A stretch of 64,000 nt of DNA, taken from positions 27,622-91,621 of the forward strand of contig JAEYYB010000038.1 in the NCBI GenBank assembly GCA_023430975.1, written 5' to 3'. The position numbers and the translations under genes were made by a program. The notes under the pieces are model-generated. The model made no database searches. It was not told where the DNA came from and saw only the letters and a program-made list of their open reading frames with translations. Positions 42,923 to 51,353 of this stretch are shown piece after piece. This stretch comes from Bacillota bacterium. GTDB taxonomy: Bacteria; Bacillota; Clostridia; Acetivibrionales; DSM-2933. Position 1 is the first letter of the stretch; the number at the start of each line of letters is the position of its first letter.

Positions 42923-43582
42923 ATGGTAAAAGACTACAATAAAAGCACTCCTATAATACTTATTGGTGCTGGAGGCCACTCTCTGGTTATTATAGATATA
43001 ATTAAAACATACTATAATGATCTGGATATTATTGGGGTATTGGACAAGGATATATTAAAAAGAGGGGCTTATATTGATGGTATCAATATTATAGGATCTG
43101 ATGATGAGCTATTGGAGTTAAAGAATAATGGTATTGAGCATGCTTTTATATCTATAGGCCTTTTATACAATTTCAAGCCCAGGATGGATATTTATACTAA
43201 TTTAAAGAATATGGGATTTAAGATTCCCAACCTGATTCATGGAAAATGTGTTGTTCCAGGTAATGTTCAAATGGGAGATGGAAACGCCGTTTTAGCGTTA
43301 TCTGTAATAAATGCAGGAAGCAGGATAGGAAGCAATTGCATAATTAATACAGGAAGTATTGTAGAGCATGAAACCTGTATAGGCGATAACGTGCATGTTG
43401 CACCGGGAGCAATTATTTGCGGCGGTGTACAAATTGGGAGCAACTCCTTGATAGGTGCAGGTTCAACCATTATACAGGGTGTTAAGATAGGTGAAAATAC
43501 AATTATCGGGGCAGGGAGTGTTGTGACAAGGGATATTCCGGCTTTTTCAAAGGTAGCGGGTGTTCCTGCAAGAATAATATGA
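42923..43582 (+). CDS. neuD: NeuD/LegH/PglD-type acetyltransferase
   Basis: The 219-residue protein has an N-terminal Rossmann-like part (IILIGAGGHSLVIIDIIK) and a C-terminal left-handed beta helix with hexapeptide repeats (GSRIGSNCIINTGSIVEHET, GDNVHVAPGAIICGGVQIGS, GVKIGENTIIGAGSVV). The family N- or O-acetylates amino sugars or sialic acids with acetyl-CoA. In this island it probably acetylates the 4-amino group made by the aminotransferase (LegH/PglD role) or O-acetylates the finished acid. AAGGGG precedes the ATG; neuB begins 12 bases after the stop. Confidence 0.85.
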   Translation: MVKDYNKSTPIILIGAGGHSLVIIDIIKTYYNDLDIIGVLDKDILKRGAYIDGINIIGSDDELLELKNNGIEHAFISIGLLYNFKPRMDIYTNLKNMGFKIPNLIHGKCVVPGNVQMGDGNAVLALSVINAGSRIGSNCIINTGSIVEHETCIGDNVHVAPGAIICGGVQIGSNSLIGAGSTIIQGVKIGENTIIGAGSVVTRDIPAFSKVAGVPARII

Positions 43583-43594
43583 AGGTGATCTAAT

Positions 43595-44605
43595 ATGGGA
43601 GTTTTTGTTATAGCTGAGGCTGGCGTAAATCATAATGGTAATTTGGAAACAGCTTTGAGTTTAGTGGATGCAGCAATTAATTCAAAATGTGATGCAGTAA
43701 AATTTCAGACCTTTAAAGCCGAAAAACTTGTTACAAAGAAAGTTTCAAAAGCCTGTTACCAGGTGGAAAATACCTGCAAAAAAGGGACACAGTTTGACAT
43801 GCTAAAGAGACTTGAATTGGGGTATGACGAACATAGAACGCTTTTTATGTACTGCAGGCAAAAAGGTATTTGTTTTATGTCAACACCCTTTGATGAAGAA
43901 TCGGCCGATATGCTGGACGAATTGGGTATGGAGTTATTTAAAATACCTTCAGGAGAGATTATAAATAAACCATTTATAAAACATATTGCAATGAAGAAAA
44001 AGCCTATAATACTTTCAACTGGTATGTCAACTCTTGCTGAAGTTGAGGAAGCAGTGGAATGGATTTATGAAGAAGGAAACAGGGAGTTGGCACTGTTGCA
44101 TTGTACATCCTGTTACCCTGCACAGTATAAAGATGTAAATTTAAAAGCAATAAGAACTTTAATAGACAGATTTGATTTGAAAACAGGGTATTCCGATCAT
44201 ACTCTTGGTACAGAGGTGGCTATAGGTGCTGTGGCACTTGGGGCCCAGATAATAGAAAAACATATAACATTGGATAGGACTATGGAGGGACCAGACCACA
44301 AATGCTCCTTAGAGCCATCTGAATTGGGGCAAATGGTATGTGCAATAAGGAATTTGGAGCAGGCTGTGGGAGATGGTGAAAAAAAGCCTGTAGAGAATGA
44401 GTTTGAGATCAGGAATCTGGCTAGAAAATATATTATAGCAGGTAAAAATATTTATGCAGGCCAAAGGATAGATATGGACATGCTCCAGATAAAAAGATCC
44501 GGCGGCGGTATTGACCCAAAACATGTTGATCGGATTGTAGGAGCCATAGCGGCAAGGGACATAGAGGAAGGTGTAAGTATTAAAGAGAAAGACTTTTATT
44601 CTTAG
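43595..44605 (+). CDS. neuB: N-acetylneuraminate/legionaminate synthase
   Basis: The 336-residue protein has the NeuB barrel (VIAEAGVNHNGNLETALSLV, DAVKFQTFKAEKLVT, FKIPSGEIINKPFI, GYSDHTLGTEVAIGAVALGA, EKHITLDRTMEGPDH). It also has a C-terminal antifreeze-like SAF domain (RKYIIAGKNIYAGQRIDMDM, KRSGGGIDP). It condenses a ManNAc-type sugar with phosphoenolpyruvate to a nine-carbon nonulosonic acid. The exact sugar (sialic, legionaminic or pseudaminic type) is not decided by sequence alone. Confidence 0.92.
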   Translation: MGVFVIAEAGVNHNGNLETALSLVDAAINSKCDAVKFQTFKAEKLVTKKVSKACYQVENTCKKGTQFDMLKRLELGYDEHRTLFMYCRQKGICFMSTPFDEESADMLDELGMELFKIPSGEIINKPFIKHIAMKKKPIILSTGMSTLAEVEEAVEWIYEEGNRELALLHCTSCYPAQYKDVNLKAIRTLIDRFDLKTGYSDHTLGTEVAIGAVALGAQIIEKHITLDRTMEGPDHKCSLEPSELGQMVCAIRNLEQAVGDGEKKPVENEFEIRNLARKYIIAGKNIYAGQRIDMDMLQIKRSGGGIDPKHVDRIVGAIAARDIEEGVSIKEKDFYS

Positions 44606-44651
44606 GTGGTAATGATTTTATAAGTAGTTCATCCAAAAGGAAGATGAAAAC

Positions 44652-45350
44652 ATGAACCAACCAATTTACTGTATAATACCTGCAAGAAAAGGCTCAAAGA
44701 GGTTTCCGGGTAAAAACATCAGACCTTTTCTGGGTAAGCCTTTAATCACATGGACAATTGAAGAAGCTATGAAATCGACATATATAGGTAATATCACTGT
44801 ATCAACTGATGATGAAACTGTGATGGAAATAGCTGACAGCTACGGAATTCCAGTATTGCGGCGGCCTCAAATCCTTGCTGGAGACGATACATCAACAATA
44901 GATGTTGTACTACATTATATCGATTATTTGAGAGACAGAGGAGAGAATATGAAGCATATTATGCTTCTGCAGCCCACATCTCCCTTAAGAACAGCAAAGC
45001 ATATTGATGAGGCGGCTAGTCTCTATTTAAGTAATATTGGAAGTATAGATTCATTAATATCTGTTACAAAGTCAGAACATCCTCCTTGGTGGACAAAGAA
45101 GATTGAGGATAACGGGGTTTTAAAAGATGTTTTTGAGTATGATAAATTAAAGCTTAGAAGGTCGCAGGACTTCCCTGAAACTTATATGGTGAACGGAGCC
45201 ATATATATTGCAAAGACAGATAGTTTTATAAGCCATAGAGGATTTGAAACAGGGAGAACGATTTCCTATATTATGGATAATTCTCAGTCTGTTGACATAG
45301 ATACCGAATTTCAACTGAAACTTGCCGAGTTTATATATGAAAACAGCTAA
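44652..45350 (+). CDS. neuA: CMP-nonulosonic acid cytidylyltransferase
   Basis: This is a 232-residue protein with the NeuA signature CIIPARKGSKRFPGKNIRPF, LITWTIEEAMKS, VSTDDETVMEIADSYG, LLQPTSPLRTAKHIDEA and VNGAIYIAKTD. It activates the nonulosonic acid with CTP before transfer. The gene ends near a short AAGGCATGATTGAA fragment that resembles the end of a family A palindrome. Confidence 0.92.
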   Translation: MNQPIYCIIPARKGSKRFPGKNIRPFLGKPLITWTIEEAMKSTYIGNITVSTDDETVMEIADSYGIPVLRRPQILAGDDTSTIDVVLHYIDYLRDRGENMKHIMLLQPTSPLRTAKHIDEAASLYLSNIGSIDSLISVTKSEHPPWWTKKIEDNGVLKDVFEYDKLKLRRSQDFPETYMVNGAIYIAKTDSFISHRGFETGRTISYIMDNSQSVDIDTEFQLKLAEFIYENS

Positions 45351-45391
45351 GGCATGATTGAACAATAAATATTATAAAAGGATGAAGCCAC

Positions 45392-46432
45392 ATGTATAAT
45401 GAAAAAATCAAGATACCTGTAGATCCGAATTTTAACCAGTTTAAAAGCAATTATGCTTGTGAATGGGAAGAAAAAAAGGGAGAGAAATATAAGAATTACA
45501 GGGAAAAATGGGTCAGTAATCCAAAAAAATTTATTTTGGAGGATGGTCCTATTAACCTCGATATCGAAATTACCAACTGCTGCAATTTAAAATGCCCAAT
45601 GTGTCCTAGGACTGTTATGATAAATGATGATATACCTGTGGGCGGAGGGAAGTTTGAAACCGGATTTATGGATTTCGCGTTTTATAAGACGCTTATTGAC
45701 CAGGCAGCTCAAATTGGAGTAAAAGCAGTCAAGCTCAATTGGCTTGGTGAACCCACAATGCATAAAGACCTGGTAAAAATGGTGGCTTATGCAAAAGAAA
45801 AGGGTATCCTGGACGTTTTGATAAATACAAATGGAGTATTTTTAAATAAAGAGCTGGCAAGTGGGCTCATTGAGGCAGGACTTGACAAGCTTCTTTTTTC
45901 ATTTGACTCTCCTTATAAGGAGAACTATGAAAATATAAGGATTGGTGCAGATTATCATAAGGTTATTGAGAATATAAAGAATGTTAATATATTAAGGTCA
46001 GAACTAAAAAAAGGCAACCCGATGACAAGGGTATCCATGGTTATGATGAAGGAAAACCAGCATCACTTCAATGATTTGATGAAACTATTCAAAGATCATG
46101 TTGATATAGTGGCATGGTCTGAATATACAAACAACGAAGAAATATTAGGTGATAAAAAAAAGACGATAAAGAGAGAAAAGAACAAGAATTTTGCATGTGC
46201 ACAGCTATGGCAGAGGATGTTTGTATCATGGAACGGTAATGTTGTAGTTTGCTGTGCAGATGTAAAAATGGAATGCCAGGTTGGAGATGCTCGTATAGAA
46301 AGCATCTATGATATTTGGAAAAACGAAAAGTATCAACATATAAGAAAGATGCATATGGCAGGAAATTACGACAATATATCCATCTGCAGCAAATGTGATA
46401 TGCCTGAAGTTTTAGAGGAGGTACAGAAATGA
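45392..46432 (+). CDS. Radical SAM protein with SPASM-type C-terminus
   Basis: The 346-residue protein has the radical SAM cluster motif CNLKCPMC in EITNCCNLKCPMCPRTV, a GVKAVKLNWLGEPTMHKD segment and DVLINTNGVFLNKELA. A Cys-rich C-terminal region with SWNGNVVVCCAD, CQVGDARIESIYDIW and ICSKCD suggests an auxiliary iron-sulfur cluster (SPASM/twitch). It overlaps the next gene by four bases, so the two are translationally coupled. Radical SAM enzymes are found in some nonulosonic/flagellar glycan islands, but the reaction here is unknown. Confidence 0.85.
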   Translation: MYNEKIKIPVDPNFNQFKSNYACEWEEKKGEKYKNYREKWVSNPKKFILEDGPINLDIEITNCCNLKCPMCPRTVMINDDIPVGGGKFETGFMDFAFYKTLIDQAAQIGVKAVKLNWLGEPTMHKDLVKMVAYAKEKGILDVLINTNGVFLNKELASGLIEAGLDKLLFSFDSPYKENYENIRIGADYHKVIENIKNVNILRSELKKGNPMTRVSMVMMKENQHHFNDLMKLFKDHVDIVAWSEYTNNEEILGDKKKTIKREKNKNFACAQLWQRMFVSWNGNVVVCCADVKMECQVGDARIESIYDIWKNEKYQHIRKMHMAGNYDNISICSKCDMPEVLEEVQK

Positions 46433-47529
46433 TTCCATTAAGTATACCTGAGATAACAGGTAAAGAGATTCTGTATATCAAGGAGTGCCTTGATTCAGGT
46501 TGGTTATCAAGTGCAGGCCCATATGTGAAGGATTTTGAAGACAGATTCAAAGAGTATGTTGGTGCTAAATTTGCAATTGCAACTATTAACGGCACTTCCG
46601 CCCTGCATCTTGCACTTATGAGTATGGGGATTGGACAGGGTGACGAGGTCATAGTACCTTCACTTACTTTTGCAGCCACGGTTAATGCAATAAAATATAT
46701 TGGAGCAGAGCCTGTATTTGTTGATGTTTGCAGGGACACATATGTTATGGATTCAGGACGGTTGGAAGAGCTGATAAGTAATAAAACAAAGGCAATAATG
46801 CCTGTACATTTGCATGGACAGCCTGTTGAAATGGATGAGGTTATTGCAATAGCACATAAATATGGTCTTAAAGTAGTTGAAGATGCAGCACAATCATTAG
46901 GTTCCAAATACAAGGAAAAGTATACAGGCACAATAGGGGATATAGGGTGCTTCAGCTTTAATGGAAATAAAATCATTACTACCGGAAGCGGCGGAATGCT
47001 TGTAACGGATAATGAGGAATTTGCAAACCATGCATTTTATTTGTCAAATCAGGCAAAGGATCCAAGTTGCAAAGGTCAATTCTGTCATAGTGAGGTCGGA
47101 TATAATTATAGAATGTCCAGCATTAATGCAGCTGTAGGTTTGGCACAAATCAAGGATATTGGCAGAAGGATACAAATAAAAAAGAGGATATCAGCATCAT
47201 ATGATGAAAAATTAAAATTAATGGATCATATAGTACTGCCTTGCAGAAAAGATTGCTGCGAAACTGTTTTTTGGCTGTATCCTCTTCTTGTTAAAGATGA
47301 GAGTAGCATGTCAGAACTTATTGACCAATTTACGAAGAAGGGTATTGAGACAAGACCTTTTTTTATGCCTTTGCACTTTATGAAGCCATATTCATATCAT
47401 AGACATGTTGGTCTAAATAACACAGAATATATATATAGGCATGGCGTTAATCTGCCAAGTGCCTTAGCAATTGACGACCAGGATATTAATAAGGTTTGTC
47501 AAGTTATCAGTAATGTAAAAAAATCATAA
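46429..47529 (+). CDS. DegT/DnrJ/EryC1 aminotransferase, LegC type
   Basis: This is a 366-residue PLP enzyme beginning IPLSIPEITGKEILYIKECL and DSGWLSSAGPYV, which resembles LegC family aminotransferases. Other landmarks are NGTSALHLALMSMG, VPSLTFAATVNAI, VVEDAAQSLGSKY and the PLP lysine in CFSFNGNKIITTGSGG. LegC forms the 4-amino group on an NDP-4-keto-6-deoxy sugar on the way to bacillosamine and legionaminic acid. No 4,6-dehydratase (LegB/PglF) lies in the island, so it must be supplied elsewhere or the substrate differs. Start overlaps the radical SAM stop. Confidence 0.82.
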   Translation: MIPLSIPEITGKEILYIKECLDSGWLSSAGPYVKDFEDRFKEYVGAKFAIATINGTSALHLALMSMGIGQGDEVIVPSLTFAATVNAIKYIGAEPVFVDVCRDTYVMDSGRLEELISNKTKAIMPVHLHGQPVEMDEVIAIAHKYGLKVVEDAAQSLGSKYKEKYTGTIGDIGCFSFNGNKIITTGSGGMLVTDNEEFANHAFYLSNQAKDPSCKGQFCHSEVGYNYRMSSINAAVGLAQIKDIGRRIQIKKRISASYDEKLKLMDHIVLPCRKDCCETVFWLYPLLVKDESSMSELIDQFTKKGIETRPFFMPLHFMKPYSYHRHVGLNNTEYIYRHGVNLPSALAIDDQDINKVCQVISNVKKS

Positions 47530-47554
47530 TTTAAATATAATAATTTTCCGATAT
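47527..47554 (+). promoter_or_regulatory. Possible sigma-D promoter before flaG-fliD-fliS
   Basis: TAAT (47527-47530), 16 bases, then TCCGATAT (47547-47554). One mismatch in each element. It lies 56 bases before flaG. Confidence 0.45.
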
Positions 47555-47610
47555 ATTTAATGTAAGGATGATAAGCTTAATGCGAGTTTAATATCATGGA
47601 GGGATCTTTT

Positions 47611-48003
47611 ATGAAAATTGATGGCATGGATGCTACCGGTAACTCAATATCACGACAGCAGGAGCATAACTTAAGCAAGACTGAAAATAAACAAACACAT
47701 GATTCCAGCCAATCTGCTTCCATTGATGTAAAAGGCTACGCACATATGTCCAGCTATGAGAAAAATGAACTGTCTATATCGGATAAAGTGGTAATAGAAG
47801 CAATAGAAAAGGCAAATAAAGCAATTTTGGGATCAAACAGAAGCTTTGAGTTTTCCATACACGAAAAGACAAAGTCGATTATGGTCAAGGTTATAGACAA
47901 TGATACCCAGGAAGTCATAAAGGAAATTCCATCTGAAAAGATTCTAGACATGGTTGCTAACCTATGGGAAATGGCAGGTATTATGGTAGACGAAAGAAGG
48001 TAA
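47611..48003 (+). CDS. flaG: Flagellar protein FlaG
   Basis: The 130-residue product has a polar, Ser/Gln-rich N-terminal half. Its C-terminal half is the FlaG domain (RSFEFSIHEKTKSIMVKVID, DTQEVIKEIPSEKILDMVANLWEMAGIMVDERR). FlaG affects filament length in several bacteria. The start at 47611 follows GGAGGGA. The gene stops five bases before fliD, the usual neighbour. Confidence 0.88.
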   Translation: MKIDGMDATGNSISRQQEHNLSKTENKQTHDSSQSASIDVKGYAHMSSYEKNELSISDKVVIEAIEKANKAILGSNRSFEFSIHEKTKSIMVKVIDNDTQEVIKEIPSEKILDMVANLWEMAGIMVDERR

Positions 48004-48008
48004 ATATT

Positions 48009-49952
48009 ATGGCTATAAACAGTATATATGGATCAAATGGTTACTCGAGCAAATTAAGGCTGACAGGTATGGCATCAGGTCTTGACACTGATTCAATAAT
48101 AAGCAGCCTGATGAAAACTGCAAAAGCACCACTTGATAAACTAATGCAAAAAAGGCAGTTGGCTGAATGGAAAAGGGACAGTTACAGAGAGGTAACAAAT
48201 CTTTTAAGAGGTTTTAAGGATGAGTTTTTTGATGTGTTGAAACCTTCTACCAATATGTTGTCCCAAACCAGCTTGAAAAAGTTTACGGCAACTACTTCAG
48301 ATAGCAGTGTTGTCTCTGTTACTGGCAGTTCGGAGGCACAAGCAGGGGAGCATAAGATAACAGTTACAAAACTGGCTACCGCAGAATCCAAATCAAGTGG
48401 GGCTACTGTTACGGAAGCTTTGGAAAGTGTATCGGACATAACATCATCCGACATTGCGAATATGAGCGGTAAAAATATAAGAATAGTTCTGGATGGTACT
48501 GTAAAGGAAATAAAATTAGGGAATTATACGGAAGCAACAACTTTGGACGAGTTTGCATCAGATATTGAGAGTATTATTGGCAATGAATTTGGAGCAGGAA
48601 AGATAAAAGTCAGTGTTACAGGAACTGACAGTAAAAGACTTACATTTTCTACTGCAGCAGGGGCGAGCAGGATTACGTTTTCATCGGCTGCATCTAATGA
48701 TGGATTAGCAGGTTTACATATAGATCCAGGATCTTCGAACAGGTTAAACTTAAATGATACTTTGGATACCATTAAAGATAAGCTGAAAAGTTCCTTTCAG
48801 TATGCAGCGAGCACTGATGGAAGTAAAAAGGTTACATTCAGCATAAATTCAAAGTCTTTTACATTTTCAAGTACTGCAACCCTTTCGACGGTGTTTAATA
48901 CTATAAATAATGACCCAGATGCTAATGTGAAAATATCCTATGACGATGTTACCGACAAATTCACCATAAATGCAAAAACAACAGGAATGGGAAACAATAT
49001 AAAATTAGATGAAGCATCCAGTACATTTTTATCCTCAATGGTCCTGACGGATTCCAAACAGGGACAGGATGCGGTCGTTGTATTAGATGGTCAAACAATT
49101 ACAAGAAGCACCAACTCCATAACTTCAAACGGTATAACCTACAATCTATTAAAGGAAAGTGCCACAGAACAAACAGTATCCTTAAAGACTGATACTGAAG
49201 CGATTTTTAACAATATCAAAAACTTTGTGACTAAGTATAACGATCTTATAAGCAAGCTTAATGGCAAATTATCAGAAAAGTATGATAGAGACTATCTGCC
49301 ATTAACAGATGATGAGAAAGAAGATCTGTCGGAAGAACAAATAAAAAAATGGGAAGGAAAAGCAAAGGAAGGGCTTCTTAAAAATGACAGCTACGTAACA
49401 AAAGCTGTAAATAGCATGAGGGCAGCTCTATATGACAGTCTGAGTACTATGACTACAAGCTTGACTGAAATTGGCATAACCACAGGTGCATATTCGGAAA
49501 AGGGAAAACTTATTATTGATGAAGAAAAGCTGAAAAAGGCTATAGATTCAAATCCAGATGGGGTAATGAACTTGTTCAGCAAGAAGTCTGACACTGTTCC
49601 CTCATACAGCCGTGATTTAACAGCATCAGAGAGGAAAACAAGGTACCAGGAAGAAGGATTGGCACATAGACTTTATGACATAATAGAAGATAATATATCA
49701 ACCATCAGGGATAAAGATGGTAAAAAGGGATCACTGTTGCAATTGGCAGGAATTGCTGGAGATGCTTCGGAATATTCAAATGACATATATAAACAGATAA
49801 CCCAGTATAATACACAAATAAGCAATCTTGCAGAAAAACTTGCAGATAAGGAAGAAAAATACTATCAACAATATGCAGCTCTTGAATCCTATATGTCCAA
49901 GATGAACAGCCAGAGCAGTTGGTTAACAAGTCAGCTTGGCGGCACGAGTTGA
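48009..49952 (+). CDS. fliD: Flagellar cap protein FliD
   Basis: The 647-residue protein begins with the FliD N-terminus (RLTGMASGLDTDSIISSLMK, APLDKLMQKRQLAEWKRDSY). It has two central flagellin IN-type units and ends with the FliD C-terminal domain (IFNNIKNFVTKYNDLISKLN, LTEIGITTGAYSEKGKLIID, YYQQYAALESYMSKMNSQSS). FliD forms the cap that folds flagellin at the filament tip. AGAAGG lies eight bases upstream of the ATG at 48009. Somewhat longer than the Bacillus protein. Confidence 0.93.
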   Translation: MAINSIYGSNGYSSKLRLTGMASGLDTDSIISSLMKTAKAPLDKLMQKRQLAEWKRDSYREVTNLLRGFKDEFFDVLKPSTNMLSQTSLKKFTATTSDSSVVSVTGSSEAQAGEHKITVTKLATAESKSSGATVTEALESVSDITSSDIANMSGKNIRIVLDGTVKEIKLGNYTEATTLDEFASDIESIIGNEFGAGKIKVSVTGTDSKRLTFSTAAGASRITFSSAASNDGLAGLHIDPGSSNRLNLNDTLDTIKDKLKSSFQYAASTDGSKKVTFSINSKSFTFSSTATLSTVFNTINNDPDANVKISYDDVTDKFTINAKTTGMGNNIKLDEASSTFLSSMVLTDSKQGQDAVVVLDGQTITRSTNSITSNGITYNLLKESATEQTVSLKTDTEAIFNNIKNFVTKYNDLISKLNGKLSEKYDRDYLPLTDDEKEDLSEEQIKKWEGKAKEGLLKNDSYVTKAVNSMRAALYDSLSTMTTSLTEIGITTGAYSEKGKLIIDEEKLKKAIDSNPDGVMNLFSKKSDTVPSYSRDLTASERKTRYQEEGLAHRLYDIIEDNISTIRDKDGKKGSLLQLAGIAGDASEYSNDIYKQITQYNTQISNLAEKLADKEEKYYQQYAALESYMSKMNSQSSWLTSQLGGTS

Positions 49953-50030
49953 TAGTTCTAAGTAAATATTCGTAAATCCTACATATAATAGAGGGTTCCG
50001 TATAACATAATAAATACCGGAGGGATATAT

Positions 50031-50435
50031 ATGATAGCCAACAAAGCTACTGAGCAGTACAAGGAGAATTCAATATTTACAGCCAGTCCAGAGGAATTGA
50101 CACTTATGCTTTATAATGGGTTGATAAAATTTATTATGCAGGCACAAATGGCAATTGATGAGAAAAATATTGAAAAAGCACATAATTGTATAGTAAAAGC
50201 AGAAAATATTATTGGTGAGTTTCAGTTAACCCTGGACAAACAGTATGAAGTATCAAACAACCTATCGCTCATTTATGATTATATGAATAGAAGGCTTTTG
50301 GATGCAAGTGCAAAGAAAGATAAGGAAATATTGAGTGAAGTTCTTGGGTTTGCCAAAGATCTCAGAGATACATGGGCTCAGGCAATGAAATTGGCGAAAC
50401 ACCAATTACCAAAGCCACAACAAATAGCAAAATAG
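50031..50435 (+). CDS. fliS: Flagellin export chaperone FliS
   Basis: The 134-residue helical protein contains YKENSIFTASPEELTLMLYN, GLIKFIMQAQMAIDEKNIEKA and LSLIYDYMNRRLLDASAKKD, the FliS signature. It binds the C-terminus of flagellin before export. CGGAGGG precedes the ATG. It lies between fliD and a FliT-like gene. Confidence 0.95.
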   Translation: MIANKATEQYKENSIFTASPEELTLMLYNGLIKFIMQAQMAIDEKNIEKAHNCIVKAENIIGEFQLTLDKQYEVSNNLSLIYDYMNRRLLDASAKKDKEILSEVLGFAKDLRDTWAQAMKLAKHQLPKPQQIAK

Positions 50436-50444
50436 GAGAGCAAT

Positions 50445-50954
50445 ATGGATAACACTAATAAGAGCACATATGTTAAAAGCCCTGAAACTTATATAGAGAG
50501 GCTGTTGGAAATAACAAATAGTAAATATAAATGTTTACAAGATATGCTTGAGCTGACGAAAGATCAGGCTAACGTTATAGATGGAGATCAAATAGAAAAG
50601 CTTGAAGTAATTCTAGATGACAAGCAGAGGATAATAGAAAAGGTTGATAAGCTTGACGATGAATTTGAAGTGTATTTTCACCGTCTTAAATCGGAGGCCA
50701 AGATTAAAAGTCTTGAAGAGCTAAACATAAGTGAGGTAAAAGGTTTAAAGGAATTGAAAAAATCCGTATCTAATGTAATGGGAATTTTAAAGGAATTATC
50801 GGATATGGATAAATCAAATGGCAGTAGAGTAAAAAAAGTTTTGGAAAATGTTGGAAATGAGTTAAAGAATATAAATGTTGCTAAAAAAGTCAATTCAGCT
50901 TATGGGTCAATACCATTACAGACTGAATCCTACTTTATAGATAAAAAAAAGTAA
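50445..50954 (+). CDS. FliT/FlgN-like flagellar chaperone
   Basis: This is a 169-residue, mostly helical coiled-coil protein (YIERLLEITNSKYKCLQDML, KLEVILDDKQRIIEKVDKLD, KGLKELKKSVSNVMGILKEL). It sits directly after fliS, where FliT lies in Bacillus. The helical hairpin with a short basic/hydrophobic tail fits type III export chaperones of the FlgN/FliT sort, but sequence similarity is weak, as is usual for the family. A role in FliD or FlgK export is inferred from position. Confidence 0.65.
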   Translation: MDNTNKSTYVKSPETYIERLLEITNSKYKCLQDMLELTKDQANVIDGDQIEKLEVILDDKQRIIEKVDKLDDEFEVYFHRLKSEAKIKSLEELNISEVKGLKELKKSVSNVMGILKELSDMDKSNGSRVKKVLENVGNELKNINVAKKVNSAYGSIPLQTESYFIDKKK

Positions 50955-51106
50955 AGAGGCACATCAAATTCACGTTCACCCAGCATTGGTATTATTGCAT
51001 TAGTTATCCAAATGAGTAGAATTATATTATATATTTTTATGTCAGCTGATAAGGGCAAACTTACCGAAAGGTAAGGACGCAAAGTCATGGGCCTTAAGCT
51101 ATTACT

Positions 51107-51212
51107 AAGGAATAACTCAAATATAACTTCCGCTATAAATTTGGCTTAGGTGTTGACGTAACTCGTTAACACCCCCTCAAAATCGTAAGTAATATTTTAG
51201 TCATTCCTAAAT
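51107..51212. repeat. Palindromic repeat, family A, copy 5 (inside the riboswitch)
   Basis: The left end TAAGGAATAACTCAAATATA and the right end TAATATTTTAGTCATTCCTA are imperfect inverted repeats of about 23 bp. The core hairpin GTGTTGAC..GTTAACAC lies at 51151-51173. It occupies the distal loop of the c-di-GMP riboswitch. Confidence 0.8.
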
Positions 51213-51244
51213 TAAAAGTGTAACTAAGCACTTTTAATTTATAT
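51213..51244. repeat. Short family B-like palindrome inside the riboswitch
   Basis: AATTAAAAGTG and CACTTTTAATT are exact complements around TAACTAAG. These are the terminal sequences of family B with the middle missing. It directly abuts the family A copy. Confidence 0.7.
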
Positions 51245-51353
51245 GAAAAGCGATGGTTGCCAGATTACCGGATGAAGCATTTCTATTTATTAAGTTTATA
51301 TTACTATTCTCAATATTCAGATCTGGTTTCCTTCAGGATGGGGGAGATTCTTC

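Larger units (their letters stand above)
51040..51281 (+). promoter_or_regulatory. c-di-GMP-I (GEMM) riboswitch split by inserted palindromes
   Basis: The GEMM core is clear: AAGGGCAAAC, a perfect CTTACC-GAAA-GGTAAG tetraloop hairpin (51061-51076), GGACGCAAAG, then TCATGGGCCTTAAGCT with the tetraloop receptor. The 3' part, GCGATGGTTGCCAGATTACC, comes only at 51251-51270. GTCAT (51085-51089) can pair with ATGGT and GCT with AGC to form the second helix. Its loop is therefore about 148 nt (51102-51249) instead of the usual handful. The loop holds a family A palindrome and a short family B palindrome. No terminator follows, so translational control of the downstream surface-protein gene is more likely. 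Confidence 0.85.

Noticed and set aside
46089..46976. A 295-codon minus-strand frame across the radical SAM and aminotransferase genes
   Set aside because: Both plus-strand genes in this stretch have clear conserved motifs; the antisense frame shows no recognisable domain and no ribosome site.
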